From Gemmatimonas phototrophica (GTDB taxonomy: Bacteria; Gemmatimonadota; Gemmatimonadetes; Gemmatimonadales; Gemmatimonadaceae): a stretch of 64,000 nt of DNA. The stretch covers positions 186,001 through 250,000 of the forward strand of contig CAMBNV010000003.1 in NCBI GenBank assembly GCA_945869195.1. The letters run 5' to 3'. The position numbers were made by a program, and so were the translations under genes. Shown here piece after piece: positions 9,327 to 18,260 of the stretch (its first letter is position 1; each line of letters opens with the position of its first letter). The notes under the pieces are model-generated. The model searched no databases, was not told where the DNA came from, and was given only the letters and a program-made list of their open reading frames with translations.

Positions 9327-10529
9327 GTGCCCGGACCGCTCGCGTTCCACCCTTCCGCCAACATCAAGGAGCTCCGCGAATCCGTGACGATCGCGGTGTC
9401 ACAGCGCGCGCAGTCTCTTCGGGCGGCGGGACGCGACATCATCGACCTCGGTGCTGGCGAGCCAGATTTCGGCACGCCCGAGCCGATTCGGCGGGCGGCA
9501 CAGGAGGCGCTCGACCGGGGGGCCACACGCTACACGGCGGTCGATGGCATCCTCCCACTCCGTGAAGCGATCGCCGCCCAAGCGAATGCCCACTATAAGG
9601 CCGACGGCGCGATAACCGCCCCCGACATTGTCGTGTCGAACGGGTCGAAACAGGCGCTGTTCAACGCCTGCATGGTGCTCTTTGGTCCGGCGGATGAGGT
9701 CTTGATTCCGACGCCGAGCTGGACGAGCTATTACGAAATCGTGACGCTGGCTCGGGCGACGGTGGTCGAGGTGCATGGCGATCCCGCGCGGGGCTTCAAA
9801 GTCGATCCAGAGCGGCTCGCACGCCACGCCACGCCGCGCACCCGCGGCCTCATGCTCAACTCGCCGAGCAACCCGACGGGCTCGGTGTATTCGCCGGACG
9901 AACTGCGCGCGATTCTGGACTTTGCCGCCGAGCGCGGCTGGTGGGTGATCAGCGACGAGATCTATGGGCGCATTGCCTACGACGCACCGGCGGTCGGCGC
10001 GCTCGACGTTGCTGGGCGTCGCGACCGCCTCATCGTGGTGAATGGCGTCGCGAAGGCGTATGCGATGACCGGCTGGCGGATCGGCTGGACGATCTCTCCG
10101 ATGGCCGTCGCGAAGGCGATGACCGCGTTCCAGTCTCATACCACCAGCAACGCGGCCACGGTGTCGCAGCATGCGGCCCTTGCGGCTCTCACGCTGGGGG
10201 AGCCGGTCGAGCAGGCAATCCGGTCGATGGTGGCCGAGTTCGGCTCCCGACGCGACGCGGCATTGCCGATCCTGCGCGCGTCGAGCTCGCTCACGGTGCT
10301 CCAGCCGGCGGGGGCGTTCTATTTCTTTCTCAAAGTGCCAGGGACTGGCGTCGACGTCGGGGCCGCATTCTGTGCGACGCTCCTCGAGGAGCATGGTGTC
10401 GCGATTGTGCCGGGCTCGGCGTTCCGGACGCCCGATTGGGTGCGTATCTCGTACGCCGCCGAAAAATCGCTGGTCGTTGAGGCCTGCCGACGTGTGGTCC
10501 GACTCGCCGACGCAATCTCAGCGGGGTGA
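9327..10529 (+). CDS. Pyridoxal-phosphate aminotransferase, class I/II (aspartate aminotransferase family)
   Basis: This 400-residue aminotransferase starts at GTG 9327, five to six bases after a strong GAGGAGGA ribosome-binding site (9313-9320). The PLP lysine lies in VVNGVAKAYAMTGWRIGW. SNPTGSVY and the SDEIYGRIAY segment (PLP-ring Asp and Tyr) are present. The N-terminal pattern (AxSLRAAGRDIIDLGAGEPDF) is that of AspC-type I-gamma enzymes, though the exact amino donor is not determined. A candidate promoter has TAATAT at 9247-9252 with a poor -35 element. It is the first gene of the long plus-strand run reaching 19222, and the gene following it is about 100 bases away. Confidence 0.93.
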   Translation: MPGPLAFHPSANIKELRESVTIAVSQRAQSLRAAGRDIIDLGAGEPDFGTPEPIRRAAQEALDRGATRYTAVDGILPLREAIAAQANAHYKADGAITAPDIVVSNGSKQALFNACMVLFGPADEVLIPTPSWTSYYEIVTLARATVVEVHGDPARGFKVDPERLARHATPRTRGLMLNSPSNPTGSVYSPDELRAILDFAAERGWWVISDEIYGRIAYDAPAVGALDVAGRRDRLIVVNGVAKAYAMTGWRIGWTISPMAVAKAMTAFQSHTTSNAATVSQHAALAALTLGEPVEQAIRSMVAEFGSRRDAALPILRASSSLTVLQPAGAFYFFLKVPGTGVDVGAAFCATLLEEHGVAIVPGSAFRTPDWVRISYAAEKSLVVEACRRVVRLADAISAG

Positions 10530-10627
10530 CGATCCGATGCGCTCGACCGCGCCGCTCGGCAGCGTAATGCTGATGGCCCTAGATGCGGGGCGTGCGAGGG
10601 TCGTCGCATCCTGAACTGGAGGTCGTG

Positions 10628-11167
10628 GTGTCGCTCGACGTGCAAATGGACGAGGTCCCGGAGTCTGAGCTGGGGGCGGTGGACTATCGCTGGGACGGCG
10701 AGACGGAGATACTGTGCGTGACGCTGCGCTCGACCGGCGTGAGCGAGGGCGTGACTGGCTCGATCGATATTGAAGGGACCGACGGTGCGTGGCTCACGCT
10801 CGAGCTCAGTGCCGGGCGACTCGCGGCGATTGAGGTCGCGGCCTGGCCCGACGTGCGGACGGTCGATCCACTCGAGCCGCCCGTCCCCGTCGGTTCGGCT
10901 CGACTGCGAGTGCCCTCGCGCCTCGGAGGCGCGGCTGGGGCGGCTGCCGAGGTGGCGGTCGAGGTGGCGGTCGAGGCGCTCGAAGTCAACACGCTGATCC
11001 GGGCGGTAGCCGACAGGGCCGAGCGGACGATACACTTCCGCATTGGTTCGCAGCGTTCGAGTCGGACCATACGCGTGGCGCACGATGTGATGATTGCGGT
11101 CGATTCGCGCTCGCGCATCGCCGGGCTCTGGCTCCTCAACGTTCCCCCGTTCCCAACCACCCCATGA
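10628..11167 (+). CDS. Protein of unknown function upstream of the end-processing cluster
   Basis: About 179 residues, starting at GTG 10628 behind a TGGAGG ribosome-binding site. I do not recognise a family. The C-terminal 60 residues (RIGSQRSSRTIRVAHDVMIAVD followed by GLWLLNVPPF) resemble short beta-rich DUF2283-like modules, where a conserved Asp lies in a GxLW-type strand, but the match is weak. The middle contains an Ala/Val/Glu tract (AEVAVEVAVEALEV). Its stop overlaps the start of the AsnC/RAM gene (ATGA, 11164-11167), so the two are translationally coupled. Confidence 0.6.
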   Translation: MSLDVQMDEVPESELGAVDYRWDGETEILCVTLRSTGVSEGVTGSIDIEGTDGAWLTLELSAGRLAAIEVAAWPDVRTVDPLEPPVPVGSARLRVPSRLGGAAGAAAEVAVEVAVEALEVNTLIRAVADRAERTIHFRIGSQRSSRTIRVAHDVMIAVDSRSRIAGLWLLNVPPFPTTP

Positions 11168-11442
11168 TCACCACCATCGTTCTCGTCAACGCCGAACCGC
11201 GTCTCATCCCCACCTGTGCGGCCGCGCTCGCCGGTATCGAGGGTGTGACGGACGTCTACTCGGTGTCGGGCGCGTGGGACCTGGTCGTCATCGTCAAGGT
11301 CAAGGAGTACGAGGAGATCGCGAAGATTGTGACGGAGCACTTCCCGACCGTTCCAGGGATTGTGAAGACGACCACGCTCACCGCGTTTCGCGCCTACTCC
11401 AAGGCTGATCTGGAGCAGGCCTGGGACATGGGCGTCGACTGA
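11164..11442 (+). CDS. Stand-alone Lrp/AsnC ligand-binding (RAM) domain protein
   Basis: This 92-residue protein is a complete alpha-beta RAM domain with no DNA-binding helix-turn-helix. The pattern is MITTIVLVNAEP, then an effector loop GVTDVYSVSGAWDLVVIVKV, then PGIVKTTTLTAF. Free RAM domains usually form oligomers that bind amino acids and can modulate partner Lrp proteins. It overlaps the preceding gene by four bases and ends 12 bases before the NurA-like gene, so it may share that transcript. The effector is unknown. Confidence 0.9.
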   Translation: MITTIVLVNAEPRLIPTCAAALAGIEGVTDVYSVSGAWDLVVIVKVKEYEEIAKIVTEHFPTVPGIVKTTTLTAFRAYSKADLEQAWDMGVD

Positions 11443-11454
11443 GCGGCCAGTTCG

Positions 11455-12504
11455 ATGGACGTGAAGGCTCTTAGGGTCGCGATGGCAGGAGATCGACACA
11501 TTCAACCCATCGCCGCCCCGGACGCGGGGGCGGCAAACATTCGCCTGGCACTCCGTGCCCTGCGTGATAGTGGGCTGGAGGCCGGCGCCCGAGGGGCGTC
11601 ACTCGAAGTGCAGCCGCAAAGCGACCGGCCGCCCCGACTCGAGCGGGCGACCCCATTCGAAGGCTCCCGAATCGGCGTTCGTGCGGTTCCCGGTGCGCCC
11701 GTGGTGGGATTTCGCGCGTTCCTCGACGGGATCCAACGTTCGCAGGTCATCGCGTACGCGGGCGGCATTCCGCTTGTGCACGGCGCGGTCGCCGCGGCGA
11801 TCCGAGAACGCACCGACCGCCGCCTGCATACCTGGGGAACGCCGCAGATCGCTCAGGCGCTGTTTGCGCCACATGCGCTGCTTGACGCGACACTGCTCGC
11901 GTCGCTCGGTGCGCGGCTCACGGTGGTCGACACGCTCGCCAGCACGGGTGCGTCGGCACGCGATTTCGACGCCCCGTCGGCCGCCGCGCACCACCCACAG
12001 GAGCTCGTGGCGCGAGCACTCACGGCGGTTCAACGCGCGCGCGAGTCCGCCGAGTTGGCGCTCGTAGCGGAGTGGGTCGCACGCGGTGAGGGCCCGCTGT
12101 TGGTGGACGGTGGGACGAGCGGGAGTGCGGGCGCCGCGACGAGCGCGCACATCGTCGGCGTGATCAAGTCGCACCGCACGCTCTACGCCGACGAGGCCGC
12201 CCTGCCGCTCGTGCTCGGGCTACGGGAGGGGGAGCGCACGACCGCAATGACCGTCTCATCGCCGCGGCGGCATCCGGTTATGTCGTGGTATCTCCGCCTG
12301 CGCGAGCCCTCGTCGCGCTCGCCGCTTTTTGGGCTCGTGCGCGTCGAAACCGCGCGCGCGGACGACGTGACCGAACGCGCCGACCTCGTTTCGCGATGGC
12401 TGCTCGCGGAGCGCACGCCGGTCGCGCTGCCCGACCAACGCTGGGATGTGATGGTCTACGGTATCCGCGAGTGCGAGCAGTACCTTACGGCCATCCTCAG
12501 ATGA
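11455..12504 (+). CDS. NurA-like 5'-3' nuclease
   Basis: This 349-residue protein matches the NurA outline rather than giving a clear end-to-end match. A first acidic motif FLDGIQR (D91) precedes IAYAGGIPLVHG. A second, LLVDGGTS (D218), is followed by HIVGVIKSH (K238), the block NurA proteins show as DGS...VGxxK. NurA proteins are RNase H-like nucleases that form a ring complex with HerA and trim DNA ends. Here the next gene is a HerA-like ATPase eight bases downstream and mre11/rad50 homologues follow, which strongly supports the assignment. Start ATG 11455; ATG 11482 is an alternative. Confidence 0.72.
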   Translation: MDVKALRVAMAGDRHIQPIAAPDAGAANIRLALRALRDSGLEAGARGASLEVQPQSDRPPRLERATPFEGSRIGVRAVPGAPVVGFRAFLDGIQRSQVIAYAGGIPLVHGAVAAAIRERTDRRLHTWGTPQIAQALFAPHALLDATLLASLGARLTVVDTLASTGASARDFDAPSAAAHHPQELVARALTAVQRARESAELALVAEWVARGEGPLLVDGGTSGSAGAATSAHIVGVIKSHRTLYADEAALPLVLGLREGERTTAMTVSSPRRHPVMSWYLRLREPSSRSPLFGLVRVETARADDVTERADLVSRWLLAERTPVALPDQRWDVMVYGIRECEQYLTAILR

Positions 12505-12511
12505 GCAGAGT

Positions 12512-14476
12512 GTGAATCAGGTGAGCACAGCGATCATCGGACGCGTCGTCGCGACCGAACGGCGGCCCAATACTCCGCATCAGTTCCACTTCTGGACCGC
12601 ACTCGACGCACCGGTCGGGATCGGCACAATCGTGCGTGTGGAGACCACGCGTCCGGTGAGTGGGGTGTTGCCGCGGATTTTCGGTGTCGTGACCGAGGGC
12701 TTCGGCTACACTGACCTGCAGACGCCGCTACATGACGTGCTCGGCGCCGACGGGGAGCCGGGGGCGAGCGCCCTCGCCCCGACGGAGCGTACAGAGATCC
12801 GGCTCTACACGGCTGCGGTGCTCCGCCAGGTGCCGGAGGAGCCGTTGCAGCCGGTTCCGATGGGCACGGTCCACCTCGCGACCGAAGCCGATGTGCAGGT
12901 CGCGCTCCGGATGGATACCTATGCCACGGGAGAGACACACCGCGGGATCCCGGTCGGTCTGTACCGCGCGGGCGGCACCGAAGCGGCGATACACCTCGAC
13001 GCCGACTTCCTGCTCGGGCCCGAAGCGGCGCATCTGAGCATCTCGGGCGTGTCCGGGCTTGCCACGAAAACGAGCGCAGTCGAGTGGTTGCTCGCGAGTA
13101 TCTTCGCGCACTTGCCGGCGAGTAAGGGCAAGGTAGCGGCGGTCTGCTTCAACGTGAAAGGCCCGGATCTGTGCTTCCTCGATCAGCCGGCGAGCGCCCT
13201 CTCCGACGAAGATCGAGCGATCTACCAGCGGCTCGGGGTGCCGGCGACGCCATTTGCGAACGTGCGGTACTTCGCGCCCTGGTCGGCGAAGGGCGGCCAG
13301 CTCGCGACGCTCCGGTCGAACGACGCACTGCAGCACAATGTGCAGCCCCTCACTTGGGGACTGAAGGAGACGCTGCAGTACGCCGAGGTCCTGCTCAACC
13401 GCGACGACATCGACGCCAAGGCCGACGCGCTAATCGATTTCATCAAAGAGCGCGTCGTCGACCAGACATTCAGCGACCCCATGCTCGAGCGGTCACACCT
13501 GGTGCGGTCGTTCTCGGACTTGGAGCAGTGGTTCCGCGAGTTGCTGCGAGGGCTCGAGGGGCGGAACGCCGACGTCTGGCGCACGCACCATGTGGCGACC
13601 ATCCGGAAGGTGCGGAACAGGCTCTCGAATATCTCGACACGCTGCAAGGGCCTGGTGACCGACGACGGGTCGGTCAGTGACCTGCCCTTCAAGCAGTTTG
13701 AGGATCGTGCGGTCTACGTCGTGGACGTCGCGAATCTCGAAGAGGATGCGCAGGATCTCGTTTTCGCGCGCGTCGTCTCGCAGCTGCGCGAACATCTTGA
13801 GAAGCGGCAGCTCGGCGTCGACCAGATCGTCGTCTTTGTGGACGAGCTCAACAAGTATGCGCCGGCCGACGGTCCAGACACGTACGTCCGGAAGATGCTG
13901 CTCGATATTGCTGAGCGTGGGCGCTACCTCGGGCTCGTGCTCTTCGGCGCCCAGCAGTTCCGCTCACAGGTGCATCGCCGTGTCGTGGGTAATAGCGGAA
14001 CGTCACTGTACGGTCGAATGGATCCTGACGAGCTCGCGACGGCTGGTTACCAGACGCTCGCGCCAGCGACGAAGGCGCGCCTCGCCACACTTGAGAAGGG
14101 ACAGTTAATGGTGCGGCATCCGCACTTTGGGCAGCCGATTTTCGTGCGTTTCCCGCGGCCGGCGGTGCTCTCCGGGCGGGAGGGTGTGGAGCGGTTCCCA
14201 CAGGCCGAGGAACTCACGCTCGAGCAGTCGGTGGCGAAGGCGTTGCGCCGACTCGACCCGGCGATCACGGTAGGCTGGGTGCAGGATCAACTCGCGCTCG
14301 CGGGCGAGGACGACGACGGAGTTCTGCGCGCGCGAAATCGGACGCTGCAGGCACGACCGGACGATGTAAAGGCGTTCTTCAAAGCGCAGTTGAAGAAGCG
14401 GGCAACGCCGGAGGTCGCAGCGCGCCGAGGGCCGGCGCCGTTGCGGGTACCGCCACCGGATGATGTGTACGGATGA
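12512..14476 (+). CDS. HerA-like DNA-pumping ATPase with non-canonical P-loop
   Basis: About 654 residues, with GTG starts at 12512 or 12521. HerA/FtsK-superfamily ATPases form hexameric DNA translocases. The N-terminal ~90 residues (IIGRVVATERRPNTPHQFHF and following) are a HAS-type beta barrel. The P-loop region reads ISGVSGLATKTSAV (G179-K186), which keeps the Lys-Thr but has a longer loop than GxxGxGKS. Walker B is IVVFVDELNKYAP (D444/E445). The arginine-finger region ERGRYLGLVLFGAQQF follows, and GNSGTSLYGRMDPDEL matches the HerA C-terminal core. It sits directly after the NurA-like gene and about 100 bases before sbcD. Confidence 0.8.
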   Translation: MNQVSTAIIGRVVATERRPNTPHQFHFWTALDAPVGIGTIVRVETTRPVSGVLPRIFGVVTEGFGYTDLQTPLHDVLGADGEPGASALAPTERTEIRLYTAAVLRQVPEEPLQPVPMGTVHLATEADVQVALRMDTYATGETHRGIPVGLYRAGGTEAAIHLDADFLLGPEAAHLSISGVSGLATKTSAVEWLLASIFAHLPASKGKVAAVCFNVKGPDLCFLDQPASALSDEDRAIYQRLGVPATPFANVRYFAPWSAKGGQLATLRSNDALQHNVQPLTWGLKETLQYAEVLLNRDDIDAKADALIDFIKERVVDQTFSDPMLERSHLVRSFSDLEQWFRELLRGLEGRNADVWRTHHVATIRKVRNRLSNISTRCKGLVTDDGSVSDLPFKQFEDRAVYVVDVANLEEDAQDLVFARVVSQLREHLEKRQLGVDQIVVFVDELNKYAPADGPDTYVRKMLLDIAERGRYLGLVLFGAQQFRSQVHRRVVGNSGTSLYGRMDPDELATAGYQTLAPATKARLATLEKGQLMVRHPHFGQPIFVRFPRPAVLSGREGVERFPQAEELTLEQSVAKALRRLDPAITVGWVQDQLALAGEDDDGVLRARNRTLQARPDDVKAFFKAQLKKRATPEVAARRGPAPLRVPPPDDVYG

Positions 14477-14580
14477 CGTCGAGAGGAGCCCGTCGCAGCG
14501 AGACGGGAGAGGTCGACGGTAACGCGCGGAAAGAGGGTGCGGCTACAGTCGCCGTGATTGGCGGGTAGATTTCCGGTCGC

Positions 14581-15819
14581 GTGCGCATCGTCCATCTCTC
14601 CGACCTGCACCTCGGGTTCCGCCAGTTCCAGCGGCAGACCCCCGCGGGCATCAACCAGCGCGAAGCCGACGTCGCGCTGGCCTTCGCACGCGCGATCGAC
14701 AAGTTGATTGCGCTTGCGCCCGACGTGATCCTGATTGGCGGCGATGTGTTCCACACCGTACGACCGACGAACACGGCGATCCTGCACGCGTTCCGGCAGT
14801 TTGCTCGCTTGGTGGACGCGCTACCCGACACACAGATCGTCGTCATCGCTGGCAATCACGACATGCCGCGTTCGACCGAGACGATCTGCATCCTGCGACT
14901 CTTCGAGCAGGGATTCACGGCGCGCGCGCGTCCGGGTGCGTCGGGCGAGGCGCTGCCGGCGCTGCCGATCCACGTGGCCGACCGCGAGGCCAGGCGGATC
15001 CACTTCCCACACCTCGACCTCTCGGTGCTCGCGGTGCCGGATCTCCCACCGGGGACGGTCGAGCTCGCCCCAGATCCGGCGGTGAAGTACAACGTGCTAC
15101 TGCTGCACGGTGAGGTACAGGGCGCGCTCCCGCATGCGGACGGTGCCGATCGCGCGGCACTGCAAATCCCGCTCACGGATGTGACGCGCGTCGGGTGGGA
15201 CTACGTCGCGCTCGGACACTACCACGTCTACAAACGGATTGCGGACCACGTGTACTACTCCGGCTCGCTCGAGTACACGAGTACCAATCCGTGGGGTGAA
15301 CTGGCTGAGGAGAAGGCGGCGAAGCTCCCCGGCAAGGGGATGATCGAACGCGATCTGGCCACCGGGAAACAGACCTTCCATCCGCTGCCCCCGAGTCGCG
15401 CGGTGCTCGATCTCACCCCGATCGAGGGGCGCGGGATGTCGGCGGCGGATATCGATGCGGCGATCCAAGCGGCGATTGCGCGTATCGCGACGGGCATCGA
15501 TGGCAAGATCGTGCGGCTCGTGGCGAAAAACGTACCCCGGCACATCGCGCGCGATCTGGATCACAAGGCGCTGCGGGACTTACAGAAACGTGCGCTGCAC
15601 TTCCATCTCGATATGCGCCGTCCCGAGATGGTGCGCCGTGAATCATCGGGCGCACCGGGGCGTCGGCCATCACTCGCAGAGACTCTGCGCGACGCATTGC
15701 ATGCGCGTGTGGTCTCGGCGGGCGTGGAGCGTGATGCGCTGGTCGCGCTCGGGCTGCGCTACCTCGACGCGGCCGAGCTCTCGGAGCCCACTCGCGACTT
15801 TCCGGGGACCGACGGATGA
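14581..15819 (+). CDS. sbcD: SbcD/Mre11-type DNA exonuclease subunit
   Basis: This 412-residue metallophosphoesterase starts at GTG 14581. All dinuclear-metal motifs are present: SDLHLG (residues 7-12), GGDVFH, AGNHD, LLHGE and GHYHVYK. The C-terminal ~100 residues contain the capping and Rad50-binding region. SbcD/Mre11 cuts DNA ends and hairpins when bound to SbcC/Rad50. Its stop overlaps the sbcC start by four bases (ATGA). Its pairing with HerA- and NurA-like genes upstream is the archaeal arrangement, so it could equally be called mre11. Confidence 0.93.
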   Translation: MRIVHLSDLHLGFRQFQRQTPAGINQREADVALAFARAIDKLIALAPDVILIGGDVFHTVRPTNTAILHAFRQFARLVDALPDTQIVVIAGNHDMPRSTETICILRLFEQGFTARARPGASGEALPALPIHVADREARRIHFPHLDLSVLAVPDLPPGTVELAPDPAVKYNVLLLHGEVQGALPHADGADRAALQIPLTDVTRVGWDYVALGHYHVYKRIADHVYYSGSLEYTSTNPWGELAEEKAAKLPGKGMIERDLATGKQTFHPLPPSRAVLDLTPIEGRGMSAADIDAAIQAAIARIATGIDGKIVRLVAKNVPRHIARDLDHKALRDLQKRALHFHLDMRRPEMVRRESSGAPGRRPSLAETLRDALHARVVSAGVERDALVALGLRYLDAAELSEPTRDFPGTDG

Positions 15820-18260
15820 AGCTCGCGCGGCTAAGGCTCACGAACTTTCGCCAGCATGCCGACACGGATATCGAGTTCGGCACCGGGCTCACCGGCATCA
15901 TCGGCCCCAACGGCGCCGGTAAGTCGACGATTCTCGAAGCGATTGCCTGGGCGCTCTACGGCGGGAACACGGCACGCGGCGGCAATGAGTCGCTGCGTTT
16001 CAACCGGGCTCCGGCGCGGTCTCCAGTGCGCGTCGAGCTGGAGTTCAGCCTTGCCGGTCATCGCTATCGCGTCGTCCGTGGACTTTCGATGGCCGAGCTC
16101 TACCTCGATGATGGCGAGGTCGCGATCGCGAACTCAGTGACGACGGTCGCCGACATGCTACAGCGCCGCCTCGGAATGACGCGAACGGAGTTCTTTAACA
16201 CCTATTTCACTGGGCAGAAGGAACTCGCCGTGATGCAGTCGCTCACGGCGAGTGAACGCGGGCAGTTTCTGTCACGCGTCCTTGGCTATGAGAAGCTCCG
16301 CGTGGCCCAGGAGCTCTGCGGAGCGCGCCGAAAGGAGCTTGGCAGCGAGATCGCAGGATTGCGCGCCGGGATGCCCGACCGCGACGCTTTCGCCGTGCAG
16401 GAGCGCGAGGTACAAGCGACCGTCACCGAGGCGGCGGCAGCGGCGCTCGAGGCGGAGCGGGTCGAACGCGAGACGACGGAGGCGCTCGAGTCGGTCGCGC
16501 CCAGCTGGCTCGCCGCGCAGACTGGGCGGGACGAGCGCCAGCGGATCGAGACCGAGCTTGCGGCCGTCGACGGTGAGTCGCTGGCGCTCACGCGCTCGGC
16601 GGAGCGTTTCCAGCAGGAACTCGCGGAGGTGCACGAGGCGCGCACCGCACTGGCGCCACTGCTGCCGGACATCGAGGTGTTCACCCAGACCCAGCACGCG
16701 ATCGAGTCTCTGCGGACGCTCGCCGTGCACGACGGGCGGCGTCGTGCCGTGCTTGAGGCGCAGAGTGCGCTCGACGGCGAAGTCCGGGCGCTGCGGGAGC
16801 AGCGCGAGGGACTCGCGCGCGAGGTGGCGCTCGCGACCGCGGCGACGATCAATCTCGAGGAAAGCCGCCGCGTACACGAAGAGACGCACGGCAAGCTCGA
16901 AGCGCGGCGCACGGAGTGGGTGCGCGACCGCCAGGAGGTCGAGACCCGGCTGCGCGCCCTGCGTGAGCAGTATGCCGAGTTTCGCGACCAGCGCGACAAG
17001 CTCCTGCAGCTCGGTGAGGAGGGAGCCTGCCCCACCTGCACGCGACAGCTTGGTGAGCATTTCCGGACCGTGCTCGACGTGATCGAACGCCAGCTCGAGA
17101 CCGTCGAGGCCGACGGGGTCTACTTCCGGTCCCGGATGGAGCAGGTCACTGCGATGCCAGCCGACATCGCGTATCTCGACGAGCTGCGCAAGCGCTTGCA
17201 GGAGGATGTCAGTCACCACGAGCGACGGCACGCGCAGGTCCTCGCGGCGGCGCAGCAGCTGCCACGCGTGGAGCGCGAGCTCGCGTCGAAGGATGCGCGC
17301 CTGGCGGCGGCCACGACTGAACTCGCCGGCATCCCGGGCGGGTACGACGCGGACTATCATAAGGCGCTTGAAGCGGAGCACACTCGCCTCGCCGCATTGT
17401 CTACGCTGGCCAATCGACTCACCACACGCATCGAGCGCGAGCCGGCGCTCCTGCGTGAGCGCGAGTTACTCGCCAGGCAACGGAGCGCGCTTGACGACCG
17501 CCGGATGGTTGCAGGGACGCGCCTCGCCGCACTGCGCTTCCCAGAGGAAGAGTATCAGGAACTCCGTCGGTTGCACGACGAGGTCGCGACGGCGTTCGCC
17601 GAGGCCGCGCGCGTCGCGGCTGGTGCGCGTGCGATGCGCCTGGTGGCGCAGGGCGCCGCCCAGCGCACCGCGGAAGCTCGCTCGGCGTTTGAGGGCCTCG
17701 ACGCGCGCGTGGTGGCGCTCGACGACGACCGGCGGCTCCACGACGAACTTCACCGCGCGTACTCTGACCTGCGCACCGACCTCAACTTTCAACTGCGCCC
17801 TGAAGTCTCCGAAATCGCGTCGAATTTCCTGACCGAACTCACGGACGCACGCTACACCGAGCTTGAGCTCGACGACAAGTATCGGCTCATCGTCCTCGAG
17901 GAGGGCGTCGCGAAGCCCGTGATCTCCGGTGGCGAGGAGGATATCGCCAACCTCGTGTTGCGCCTCGCGATCTCGCAGATGATCGCCGATCGTGCGGGAC
18001 AGGCCTTTTCGTTGCTCGTGCTCGACGAGGTCTTTGGTTCGCTCGACGACGTGCGGCGACGCAACGTGCTCGCGCTGTTACGCGGATTGCACGATCGCTT
18101 TGAGCAGGTCATCGTGATCACGCACATCGATGGTGTGCGCGACGGCCTCGACCGCGTGATCTCGGTCGGCTTTGACGAGCGCACCGGGGCGGCGATCGTC
18201 TCCCAGGTGGATCCATCTCCCGATGAGAGCGCACTCCTGTCTGCTGGGACCGCCGCATGA
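15816..18260 (+). CDS. sbcC: SbcC/Rad50-type SMC-like ATPase
   Basis: This 814-residue protein has a split ABC ATPase head and a central coiled coil. Walker A is IIGPNGAGKST (residues 28-38). The zinc hook is C405-P-T-C408. The signature motif is ISGGEEDIANLVLRLA and Walker B is LLVLDEVFGSLDD. At 814 residues it is shorter than E. coli SbcC (about 1050) and close to archaeal Rad50, because the coiled coils are short. It is coupled to sbcD upstream and to the GNAT gene downstream, each by ATGA overlap. Confidence 0.93.
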   Translation: MKLARLRLTNFRQHADTDIEFGTGLTGIIGPNGAGKSTILEAIAWALYGGNTARGGNESLRFNRAPARSPVRVELEFSLAGHRYRVVRGLSMAELYLDDGEVAIANSVTTVADMLQRRLGMTRTEFFNTYFTGQKELAVMQSLTASERGQFLSRVLGYEKLRVAQELCGARRKELGSEIAGLRAGMPDRDAFAVQEREVQATVTEAAAAALEAERVERETTEALESVAPSWLAAQTGRDERQRIETELAAVDGESLALTRSAERFQQELAEVHEARTALAPLLPDIEVFTQTQHAIESLRTLAVHDGRRRAVLEAQSALDGEVRALREQREGLAREVALATAATINLEESRRVHEETHGKLEARRTEWVRDRQEVETRLRALREQYAEFRDQRDKLLQLGEEGACPTCTRQLGEHFRTVLDVIERQLETVEADGVYFRSRMEQVTAMPADIAYLDELRKRLQEDVSHHERRHAQVLAAAQQLPRVERELASKDARLAAATTELAGIPGGYDADYHKALEAEHTRLAALSTLANRLTTRIEREPALLRERELLARQRSALDDRRMVAGTRLAALRFPEEEYQELRRLHDEVATAFAEAARVAAGARAMRLVAQGAAQRTAEARSAFEGLDARVVALDDDRRLHDELHRAYSDLRTDLNFQLRPEVSEIASNFLTELTDARYTELELDDKYRLIVLEEGVAKPVISGGEEDIANLVLRLAISQMIADRAGQAFSLLVLDEVFGSLDDVRRRNVLALLRGLHDRFEQVIVITHIDGVRDGLDRVISVGFDERTGAAIVSQVDPSPDESALLSAGTAA

